Positions 55,357 to 64,000 of a stretch of 64,000 nt of DNA are shown here, piece after piece; positions within the stretch are counted from its first letter, which is position 1; each line of letters begins with the position of its first letter. Source of the stretch: Echria macrotheca (taxonomy: Eukaryota; Ascomycota; Sordariomycetes; Sordariales; Schizotheciaceae); NCBI GenBank assembly GCA_030411725.1, contig MU839842.1, positions 186,001-250,000 on the forward strand, in the 5' to 3' direction. The translations under genes were made by a program, and so were the position numbers. The notes below the pieces were generated by a model. That model saw only the letters and a list, made by a program, of their open reading frames with translations, searched no databases and had not been told where the DNA came from.

Positions 55357-56735
55357 TTTTGCTTATTTTTCTCAGAGGCACGACTCCTCGTTGGATCTGA
55401 CTTTGGCGTGTTGCGTATGTGTTGATGGTTCCCTGAAGTAAGTTATTGTGAATGACGAAATGATGATTGGTGACTCGGATTCGCAGCGAAAATGGGGTCC
55501 ATCTTGGTTTTTTTTCGTGGCGGGTGGACTCATGCCGAGAACCCCTGAAACTTCCGGGGTTCTGGGCCTTCGCGGGGCTCGGTTATGCTCGATCATCTCG
55601 GCGGAAGCCGGTATGGATTTCTTGGCCTGTCCTTGGCTTGTCCTTGGCGGTTGCCCAGGTTCCTCGTGTTGCAGGATGAGTTCCAGGCAATTCGTAGTCG
55701 TTGTTGAGCGTCGAAAAGGGGCCGCGCTTTGGGGTAGGTGTCAAGGGTTCCTGTCGTAGGGAGCTGCAGCGCTTTTCCTACAAAGTAGTTTGTCCATATT
55801 CATTTCCGTCATTTGCAATGACAGGGGTGAGGATTGGAGAAACGTATTTCTCCCGGCCGGTTTACAAAGAGGTCTTCCTTACAAATGCCAATCCACAGTT
55901 GACAGTGACCAACGTCATCAGACCTCCCGGGGTGCATCCCGCTTTCTTGGGGGCCCACAACTTCCCCCGGGATCTCGCCAAGTCCGGGATTCTAGAGTAC
56001 TCTAGAGTAAAACAAGGAGCCGGCCCGGCGATAACTTGGCGGAGAACCGAACCACATGGAGTTATCACCCTGCCCCGGATAACGAACTTAGAGTCTCAAC
56101 CTTGGGCATGGGTTCAAAAGTGTTGTAACAACAGCTTGAGGTTTCATTCTCCTTCACACCAGTGATACAGTTGACCGAGAATGGTATGGAATAGCCCGAT
56201 GAGTACCAGAGTACCGGCCATGGTGGTCCCGCTGTTAGCGGAGTCTCGGAGCAAAGAGCGGAGGTACCGTTAGGGACCCGGATTCGCGACCAAGGACACC
56301 GGACGCGGTGCAGAAATCAGGAAGAATGTTTGAGGCGCGGCTTACCTGGGTACCTATCTTATCCACCTATACCCTGACAGCTTTGTCGTCCCGATCAGAG
56401 TGCGAAGGCTCGGAGAGGATGCGGGCCGCCCTACCATTTTGGGTTAGCGCCCGCATCCCCTTTCTTACCAACACCGGAGGAAGCGCCGGTGATCGAGACT
56501 TTAGATATCGAGGTTTTTCCGATTCTGCTGAGATAATCTCGGTGAAGATTTGCCCGCTTTACCCTCTTGTTGTTGAGTTTCTCGAGTATAAAGATGGGCT
56601 TCTCGACCGGTGTCTTGGACTCGAGGGCATCAACAGTCACACATCACTCACACCGCCGGCCAAAAAACACATAGCTCAACCATCACCATAAAACCGATAA
56701 CGTAGTCGCTACCACCGTATCAGACCACAACCAAA
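55357..56735. other. Divergent promoter region
   Basis: 1.4 kb between head-to-head ZIP and SDR genes. Only short shadow frames; one GGTACCTATCTTATCCACCT stretch near 56,350. No gene seen. Confidence 0.55.
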
Positions 56736-57592
56736 ATGTCCATCAACGTTCTGATCACCGGGGCTGGACGAGGTACGTGCTCCCTCCCATCAACCCCGGC
56801 CTTACTGACATCCTCACCAGGCCTCGGCCTCAGCTTTGTCAAGCACTACCTCTCCCAGCCAAAGCACACCGTCATCGCCGCCGTCCGCAACCCCGACTCG
56901 GCCTCCTCCGCCCTAAAAGCCCTCCCCACTGCCACGGACAGCAAGCTCATCATCGCCAAGATCGACAGCATCTCCGACACCGACCCAGCGGAAGCCGTGA
57001 AGACCATCAAGGCCGCAGGCATCACCCACCTCGACATCGTCATCGCCAACGCCGGCGTCGTCAAGTACAACGAACCCGTGCACGCTCTGGATCTGATCGA
57101 CGTACGCCAGGCTATGGAAATCAACGCCTTCGGACCAGTCAAGCTGTTCGCAGCCACTCGCGACCTGCTCAAGGCGGCCGAGGCGCCGCCCAAGTTCATC
57201 GCCATTTCGAGTGTTATCGGGAGCACGGGTTTGGTGTCGAATACAGTTGGGTACAACCTGTCGAGCTACGGGGCGAACAAGGCGGCGCTGAATCATTTCG
57301 TGCGGCGGATCCACTTTGAGAATGAGTGGCTGACTGCGTTTGCTGTTCATCCCGGGTACGTTGCGTTTTCTTTTGTCTTTGGGAGATATATCAAGCTGAC
57401 AATTCCAGGCTGGTCACGACCGATATGGGGGACCGCGCCCTCGAGGCATACAGCGACGTCGGCGGCGCGATCGGCATCACTCCCGATGAGAGCGTCACCA
57501 GCGTGGTCAAGATGATTGATAGGGCTTCCCGGACGTCGATCGAAGGAACGCACGGGTTCATGAATGTGGATGGGTCGGAGATGCCGTATTAG
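56736..57592 (+). CDS. Short-chain dehydrogenase/reductase
   Basis: Exons 56736-56772, 56821-57355 and 57409-57592 give 251 residues; introns of 48 and 53 nt are GTACGT-AG with phases 1 and 2. Splicing rebuilds the cofactor motif TGAGRGLG (residues 8-15). NAG lies at 89-91, the catalytic Ser in ISSVIG (about 142-143), and Tyr162/Lys166 in YGANK. The motif after the active site, HPGLVTTDMG, restored by intron 2, is typical of classical SDRs related to the norsolorinic-acid-ketoreductase group. Basic residues after the first strand (VRNPDS) suggest NADP(H). Substrate unknown; no polyketide cluster surrounds it, so I would not infer aflatoxin-type chemistry. Confidence 0.9.
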
Positions 57593-58499
57593 ACAGAAAC
57601 CAAAGTTTTGTTTATTGGCCACATGCAGAATAGAACCATTACAGAAATCAAGTCCTATCTTTTTTGTGTAGTACCAGGTAGTTACTATTCCTTAGCCTAG
57701 AAGTATTTTCTACTTCGTGGTATGAAGGCGTGAGAGATTTCCCTTTGATAGCACTTTTGGGTTCTGTGTAGGTAGGTAGGGTTTGTTAGTTAGGCCAGGC
57801 AGGAGCACCCAGGCAAGATGGAAGGCACGTACGGGTCCAGGGCACTGTACCTACCTATTTAACCGGCCCTCAGAGCCCATCCTCTCTTCCAGAAAACAAG
57901 CATCTTTACCTCAGTCTTTCAGGTGTTCTTGCAGGCCACGCGTTTGCGCCCCAGGGCTGCTGGCTTCGGACTGGCGCATCAGCTTCCCCGCTCTGAACGC
58001 GAGGCTCTGTCAAAAATAGGCCAGACCCTCCAACTAACGCTCAAGATCCGATGGCTTGCAGAAACTCCCGCATCCCCTCACTGTGGAGCGACCGAGGTGC
58101 ATACACGTGAACGTCGCCCGATTACCCCCACTCTGCGCAAGTTTATTGCCAGAGCTGAGTGAGACATGCATTGATAGCGGCATGAGACACGGCGTTACTC
58201 GTGCTCTTGTCAATGAAGGGAACATAGGTACAGACCATATCTTACTCGTTACAACGCAAGCCACGGTCCCGTGAGCAGTTCTCGGGCTTGCATAAAAAAA
58301 CCGCCAAGGGAAAAGACGCCGTGGTTGCTGAGCACATAAATGGTTCCGATATCCCCGGATTGAGAGTATTCCCACATAGCTTTACCAGCTGCTTACACCT
58401 GCGCTTCCTTGGAGGCACGACAAACAAACCGGCTCGACTGCTGGTTGCAAACTTGGCGAGGACAAGTGCTTCCCTACCGGCCAATGCCTTTCATGGAGT
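57593..58499. other. Intergenic region
   Basis: 0.9 kb with TAGGTAGG and ACCTACCT words near 57,770-57,860. The 3' part is the leader of the next gene. No gene seen. Confidence 0.55.
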
Positions 58500-59855
58500 A
58501 TGTACCCTAGCCCTGCAATACGGTGTAAGGACTGGAACAGCATCTCTGATATTTCTCCTAGGATCCTCACCCCGCCTGGGCTCCCGAGTCTCGGCGGTAA
58601 TGGCAAAGCCTCTGAGATCTCAGGTGTCTGTAGCGAGAATATCTCAACCCACGCTGTCCCGTCCATCGACACGGCCCTTCTGCCTAAGCCACAGGACTGC
58701 CTGGCTCATCTGGAGCTACTCGAAGCCTTCGTCCAGCTCAAATGCAAGGTTTCGCAAGTGGCATCCGGAGGTGCCCTCGGAGTATTCGAGCATGTCTGGC
58801 GCGCATATGTCAAGGTTGCCGCCACCAAATTTGCCAGCTGGGTCTCGGCGGTGAACCAAAACCAGACCACCGACGGCGAGGCGGCCTTTCCTCTTCCCGA
58901 TCTGGATACACTCATGGTGTGGCACGCGTTCATGCTCAACCCTGTCAAGTACGCCCAGTTCGAGAAACTCACTCGGCTCCCACCCGAGGGTCTCAACTGC
59001 GTTTCGGCTTCGCTACCGTCCGTTTTGAACTCCGCGACCTTCATTCCATTGCCAGTGGTTAACATCAATGACACCACCGAGGCTACCGACACATCCCCCA
59101 CCTTCACTGTTACAACCGCAGCCGGCCACCCCGCAGTGGTAGACTTCGACCTCGAAGCCGCCGTCCATCGCCAGCACTCGTTCGCGCTCAAGATGACCCG
59201 CTACGCGTGGCATCGCAGCCCCGACGCTGACAGGATTTTGCGCCGCGCCATCGCTAGATACGGCAAGTTCTTCAGCGTTCTCAAGACGAATAATCGGACC
59301 ATGGCGGTGCCGACATTAGATATTGATCTGGTCTGGCATACACACCAGCTCTGCTGCGCGTCCTATCGGTCGTTCTCCCGAATCGCATCCCCGTCCGGAT
59401 TTGTAAATCACGACGATACGGTTGAGGACTCGGTGCTGGAGATCTCATTCCAGGCGACGGCGGATCTCTACCGCGCCATGTTTGACGAGGAGTATGCTAT
59501 CTGCCTCTGCTGGGCATGCGCTGCTCAACCTACGACCTCTGGTCTCGGTCCGGAACGGATCTTCCCTGGGGGAGCCACGCCCGATGTTGTTGCCATCCAC
59601 TTCAACACCGAGGCGAGAATCGAGGAGGAGCGTCTCCGCCGTGGCTGTACCGGGTTGGACGTAGCACCCGACCTCGCCATGCCCCGCTGCCGTTCCTGCG
59701 GCGGCCATTCGGGTCTTGGCTGCTGGAGTGGGGAGGGATTCAGGGAGAGAAAATGTAGCAGCTGTGGTAATGATAATTGTAGCTGCAGCTATGGTGGCGG
59801 GGGAAATTGCGGCGGTGGCGGTTGCGGCAGCGGTTGCGGCGGATGCGGTGGATGA
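58500..59855 (+). CDS. DUF1399/glycine-rich domain-containing protein
   Basis: This single exon encodes 451 residues. Two copies of a motif with a hydrophobic-Asp-hydrophobic-Trp-His pattern are seen: LPDLDTLMVWHAF (about 140) and VPTLDIDLVWHTHQLCCASYR (about 280). These are diagnostic of the DUF1399 proteins first noted in plants (GRDP), of unknown biochemical function. The C-terminal ~60 residues are Cys/Gly-rich (CRSCGG, CSSCGNDNCSC and a final run of Gly-Gly-Cys units), also a GRDP habit; they may bind metal. No signal peptide or membrane segment. The first 60 residues are poorly conserved, so the true start could be internal or upstream. Confidence 0.75.
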   Translation: MYPSPAIRCKDWNSISDISPRILTPPGLPSLGGNGKASEISGVCSENISTHAVPSIDTALLPKPQDCLAHLELLEAFVQLKCKVSQVASGGALGVFEHVWRAYVKVAATKFASWVSAVNQNQTTDGEAAFPLPDLDTLMVWHAFMLNPVKYAQFEKLTRLPPEGLNCVSASLPSVLNSATFIPLPVVNINDTTEATDTSPTFTVTTAAGHPAVVDFDLEAAVHRQHSFALKMTRYAWHRSPDADRILRRAIARYGKFFSVLKTNNRTMAVPTLDIDLVWHTHQLCCASYRSFSRIASPSGFVNHDDTVEDSVLEISFQATADLYRAMFDEEYAICLCWACAAQPTTSGLGPERIFPGGATPDVVAIHFNTEARIEEERLRRGCTGLDVAPDLAMPRCRSCGGHSGLGCWSGEGFRERKCSSCGNDNCSCSYGGGGNCGGGGCGSGCGGCGG

Positions 59856-61269
59856 GTATAAGTTAGGTATCTTGATGGTGGGATCGGGGAGCAGGGTTTG
59901 GAATTGGCAGTAACTGGTAGTAGTACTACTACTAAGAATTCCTAATCCTACTGAGAATTCCAGACACTGTCGGGGAGCAAGTTCTGAGGTCTTGGGGCGA
60001 ATGACACGGGCTGTATTTCTCAGCCTTCGACGAGTATTTCCTCACTACAGCCGTAGGGCTGCCATAAAACATAGATAGGTAGTCTCGGTTCCGCCTTCTC
60101 CGCTCTTCTTTCACGTCGTATTCGTGCCAGCCTCAGATTCAGCCGCAAGACATTCTTCGATGAATTTTCAGCTCAGTCTGCCTCCCAGCTTTTCCAATTC
60201 TTTCAAAGGCGAGAAACAGAGGGTCGGAGATATTGCACGATCATTGACACCCAGCTGAAACCACTTCAAGAAAAAACTCTAAATAACCGCACTACCCGCA
60301 AGACACTGAAGCGGGTACCTGCGTCCTGATACCAATGTCTGCATACCACTATATCTTGGGACTGTTACACGGCAGAAACTGGACCACGATACCCTGCGGG
60401 ACGGCCTGCGACGCTCCAGCCGTCCCGATCCCAGGGTCCGGGCCGACTCCGATCAGATCAGCTGAAGTCAGTTACAGTTGCACAACACCAGACTCAAGGT
60501 GTACAACGTCAGTCTAATTAGGCGCCAGTCAGCCTACAGGTCTAGTCAAGTACAAGACATAGCCATGGCACCGGGGCTATAACAACCAAGGTTTCGTCCG
60601 TTATGTGGCGGCTGTTGGCCACCGCGCTATTGACCTTTTATACCCCAGATAAACCTTAGCTACTCTCCGGTGGTACTATTTTCGGGATGATCTCTTTTCG
60701 AAACCCGGGAAGCCTCCTCGCCGAGGCGGAGGGAAAGACGCAGGTACCCGTGATTGTGTCGGCGGAATTATATCCTTCTGAAGAGCCTCATGTCTGGAAG
60801 ACATGGGACTCCCTTGCCAACCTAAGGAGCTTGACACCGATCCCAGCTGAGACAGATGTGTCAATAACAACAGAAATTCCATGGAATACGAAGAGACGAT
60901 AGTTGTAGGGTGGTAGCCAAACAAGATGACCACGACTCAAACGAAAGTACGAGATTATAGAAAGCGCTCCCAACCCACGCCGGAAAATTCTGTGGTCTCC
61001 CGCCGATAGATCGCGTTGAATCTTCCGATCAGGCCATTTCCCTCCTCCCGGATGGCGATCTGCATATAGGTTCAGCCATCACGAATATCGGGCATCTTCA
61101 GTCACCATACGGAGCCTAACCCCCTAACTGACCTCTTCCGGAAAACGACACTACTACATAGGTAGACACGAACATAAAATACACCATAGCTCCCTTTGAT
61201 GGTGTGATCTTTTCATCCACACCAGTAACCCACCTCTTTCCAAGACCCACCCCAAAAACACCGCAGACC
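59856..61269. other. Intergenic region
   Basis: 1.4 kb. A 71-codon ATG frame at 60687-60902 has no recognisable features and I do not call it. The final part is promoter of the WSC gene. Confidence 0.5.
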
Positions 61270-61995
61270 ATGCTCGCCCTCCTCACCCTCGCCGTCCTCC
61301 CCGCGGCCCTCGCCCAGACCTTCTACTACTACGGCTGCTACACCGAACCCTCGGGCGTGCGCGCCCTCTCCAGCGCCTCCTACGTTTCCAGCACCTCCAT
61401 GTCGCCCTCCGACTGCCAGACCTACTGCACCGGCCTAGGCTACACCCTCTGTCCGTCCCGTTCCCCCCCCCCCTCCCCTATTCCCAAATTACTAACAAAA
61501 CAAACCACAGGGGGCGTCGAGTACTCCTCAGAATGCTACTGCGCCAGCGCCCTCTCCCAAGGTTCCTTCGCCTCCTTCTCCACAGACTGCTCCATGCCCT
61601 GCCTCGGCAACCCAGCCCTCGTCTGCGGCGGGCCGGACCGTCTCAGCCTCTATGGGACGTCCCCCACCACGCCGGCCGTCACGCCGCTTCCCTACCCGTC
61701 GCCGCGGCCCACATCGACCAGATATGTAGACTGCTACAACGAGGGGACCGGCGTGCGCGCGCTCGCCGGCCGCGCGGCCGTGTCGTCGGGCATGACGGTG
61801 TCCGGGTGCGGTCAGTTCTGTCTCGACTCGGGGTTTACCATGTTCGGGCTGGAGTATTATGACGAGTGCTACTGTGGTGACTCGGTTAATTCGACTGTGG
61901 CGAGTAGTGGGTCCGAGTGTAATACGGCTTGTATGGGGGATGCGGGACAGACTTGTGGCGGGCCGGATCGGTTGAGTGTTTGGGAGTGGTACTGA
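61270..61995 (+). CDS. Secreted protein with two WSC domains
   Basis: Exons 61270-61450 and 61511-61995 give 221 residues. The 60-nt intron is GTCCGT...CCACAG with an ACTAAC branch point; it is a multiple of three and stop-free, so it is easily missed, but splicing restores the WSC sequence YTLWGVEYSSECYC. A signal peptide covers 1-17. Each WSC domain has the eight-Cys arrangement, with CYCAS...C...CGGPDRLSLY in the first and CYCGD...CGGPDRLSVW in the second. A Pro/Thr-rich linker separates them. WSC domains bind carbohydrate and occur in yeast wall-stress sensors and in fungal secreted enzymes. There is no membrane segment, so it is probably extracellular. An in-frame GTG upstream is not used. 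Confidence 0.88.
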   Translation: MLALLTLAVLPAALAQTFYYYGCYTEPSGVRALSSASYVSSTSMSPSDCQTYCTGLGYTLCPSRSPPPSPIPKLLTKQTTGGVEYSSECYCASALSQGSFASFSTDCSMPCLGNPALVCGGPDRLSLYGTSPTTPAVTPLPYPSPRPTSTRYVDCYNEGTGVRALAGRAAVSSGMTVSGCGQFCLDSGFTMFGLEYYDECYCGDSVNSTVASSGSECNTACMGDAGQTCGGPDRLSVWEWY

Positions 61996-62177
61996 TGTGC
62001 CTAACTCTAGAAATGGGAGGCGGGAGACGGTGAAGTTGGGTATCTGGGATGGGGTGATGGTGTCTACTTCAGCGGTGTGTTCTTTGTATAACAGAACTGT
62101 TGTTTACGGGGCATGGAAACCCTCTTTCCTTCGACACTAAATCGAGACTCTTTGGTTGGGAAAAATCTACAGTACAG

Positions 62178-63534
62178 TCATGAACTCGCCCCTCCCGATG
62201 GACCCAACCCGACAAAAACCACCAGAACGGCCGCGTACGCAGCTGTGCCCGACAAGACATCCATCGGTTTCTCGAGCAGCGCCGACATCATCAGCCCAAA
62301 GACAAAGACGAAGACCGTCGTCGAGACAAGCGCGGTATACAGCGTATTGTGCAACACCATGAGCCACATGGGCGCGATGAGAAACGCTCCGCCGAGCGCG
62401 GCCATGACGACGCGCTGGCGGAAGCCCAGAACCCACGACTTCTTGACGTTTTCGTTGCGGGTGCCGCCGATGGGCGTATTTTCTTCTTCCCAGGGTCCCA
62501 GCACAGGGATTGTACCTCTTTTCTTCTTCTTCTTTACTTTCTCCTGGCCGACACTATGCTCACGCTCGCCTTCGTCTTTGTCCTCAACGGGCTGAACGCC
62601 GACACGGTACATGACATATGCGTCGACCATGCGTTCGCCTGAGATGAGGAACCAGTCACGCTGAGCGGAGGTGCATTTGATCATGTAGTCATAGTCCTGC
62701 AAGGCCTTGGCTAGAGGTCGGACGCGTGTCAACATCTTGTAGTTAGGGGCAGGTCGGTGGTGTGACGTACTGTACTCTTGCAAGTCCGCCTCCCAAGGGC
62801 CAGGTGGCTCAGTCATGTTTCTTTTCATGTACCAGGCGTGACTGGCAAGTTTGAACTGGAGCTTGCGCATCCGGATGCGGTGCAGCTCGGCGATGCTGAT
62901 GCGGAAGCTGGCGTCCTTGTCTCTCTTCCATGCGTTGGTCCCTGTGCCAGTGGTTTTGTCACTCGTTTCACCGTTTGCAGTACTCCCTGGGCGCCAGTTT
63001 CGGATCGACTGAACCACTCTGGCGAACCGGCTGGGCTCTTGCAGCGTGATGGGTATGATCAGTTCATTGCTATGGTGTTTGATAATCCAGCTGCAATCTA
63101 GCGTCGGAGGTGGTTGGTTTTCAGGATCTTGTCCATTTCCAAGCATACTGGGCTGCGTATCAATAGACGCCCGGAGGGTGGCCGTGTTGCCTACCACGCT
63201 GGGAGGCCGAGACGCTGACTCGGCATCAGCGTCGTCATCTTCGGAAGATAGATGGCTCTTTGCTGATCTATCTGATCGGTAGCTAGCGGTCACCCTTTCG
63301 GATGCACCCCCGGAAGCCCCCAAAGCGTCGCCGTTCCTGTGGCAGGTTTTGTCAGTTAGGTAAGCATCGTCGATGGAAACGCTGGCGTACCTACTTAAAG
63401 CTTCCCACTCGGCAGCTGCCACTACCTTTCTCTGATCCATACCTAGGCTGGCACTGATCACTCGCCGTTTTAGACTCACTCGACCCGCGTGGGGTCCCAG
63501 AGAGGCCCTTTTCCAGATCGGTGGCTGAATTCAT
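62178..63534 (-). CDS. DUF6594-type membrane protein
   Basis: Exons 63534-63443, 63336-62771 and 62710-62178 give 396 residues. Intron 1 (106 nt, phase 2) starts from MNSATDLEKG; an alternative start would use a 54-nt intron from another frame. Intron 2 (60 nt, phase 1, multiple of three) restores LQEYTKALQDYDYMI, the usual DUF6594 block. The N-terminal third is Ser/Asp-rich and disordered. The central helical region follows (ISIAELHRIRMRKLQFKL). Two or three C-terminal membrane helices end in the family-typical VLSGTAAYAAVLVVFVG. DUF6594 proteins are very numerous in filamentous ascomycetes and have no known function. A basic KKKKKR patch precedes the helices. Confidence 0.85.
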
Positions 63535-64000
63535 GGAAAACGTGTTGCGGGTAGGTAAACTCCAGCGCCTAGATGAACGCGATGTTGGTATGATTCTTTC
63601 CGATACGTACAATTAGAGTAGTGCCCGAGGATCCGGACCGAAAGCTGTGTTGTGGCTGGGGTCGCTAGTCTCCTACCCGTCCCTTGGCCTATTATCTGTT
63701 GAGTGCAACCCTTCCGGTCGTGTAACCACCCCCTCTTTCCTGGATGAGATTTTGACCTATCAGATGTCCCGGGGGCTGAATCCCGAATCTTGTGCTGCCA
63801 GCAGAACGAGAGGATTTCATAGGACCGTCTTTTCGTTGCATGCATTGCAGCTCCCGCACGATTGGCCAGGATGCAAAGACTTTGTGTCCTAAGCAACACG
63901 AGTGCGAACTAACACAGCCACAGGGAGTAACGATAAGCAGTTCCCATGTGGATCATTGGTCAATCTTGAGGACGAGCTGAGAGTTGAATGAGCATGGTGT
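63535..64000. other. Window edge, no gene seen
   Basis: 466 bases upstream of the DUF6594 gene. Likely promoter. No start of another gene is recognised. Confidence 0.6.

Noticed and set aside
56736..57592. The SDR as part of a secondary-metabolite cluster
   Set aside because: No polyketide or peptide synthetase, transporter or pathway regulator lies beside it.
60687..60902. A 71-residue ATG frame
   Set aside because: No domain, splice or compositional support, and such frames are expected by chance in GC-rich DNA.

Overview
The window is from a filamentous ascomycete, most likely a sordariomycete. The evidence is compact genes on both strands, short spliceosomal introns (mostly 47-106 nt, with GT-AG ends and CTNAC-type branch points), GC-rich coding regions, and typical Pezizomycotina families: DUF6594, GPI-anchored GH17, WSC, HeLo-like/ankyrin proteins and CYP7/8-like P450s. 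No prokaryotic or viral module was seen. Most genes here are split. Several of the longest uninterrupted reading frames are misleading, so the models below were built by hand by matching intron phases.

Layout, 1-19 kb: a partial amidoligase at the left edge (-); a long intergenic stretch; a thioredoxin (+); a 3-exon WD40 protein of the DGR2/WDR44 type (-); Dom34/pelota (-); a BCS1-like AAA ATPase (+, preceded by two small upstream ORFs); and a 4-exon unknown protein of 955 residues assembled from three separate frames (-). 20-29 kb: a ferric reductase (-), then a tandem pair of fungal STAND-type N-terminal/ankyrin proteins (-,-). 29-41 kb: a tiny Gly/Ser-rich protein (+), a membrane-anchored lectin-like beta-propeller (-), a cytochrome P450 (-), a candidate spliced fragment near 35.8 kb (-), a small SAM methyltransferase (+), an unknown coiled protein (+), and a C2H2 zinc-finger protein whose fingers appear only after splicing (-).

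41-64 kb: a repeat-bearing intergenic stretch leading into a frameshifted membrane-protein gene (+); a small hydrophilic protein (-); a 2OG-Fe(II) oxygenase-like protein (+) with a 41-bp tandem repeat just after it; a GPI-anchored GH17 glucanase (-); a degenerate GTPase (-); a TXNDC17-like thioredoxin-fold protein with one active-site Cys (-); tRNA-Asp with an intron (-); a ZIP metal transporter (-); an SDR (+); a DUF1399/glycine-rich protein (+); a two-WSC-domain secreted protein (+); and a DUF6594 membrane protein (-).

The genes look like ordinary fungal chromosome content rather than one pathway. Some loose themes recur: metal handling (ferric reductase, ZIP), cell wall/surface (GH17, WSC, lectin propeller), and translation/ribosome rescue (Dom34, tRNA-Asp). 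I did not find a convincing new multi-gene system. The best candidates for novelty are the STAND/ankyrin pair, the 955-residue unknown, the membrane-anchored propeller, and the repeated promoter-like and intergenic motifs. All function calls come from reading motifs by eye; no database search was run.
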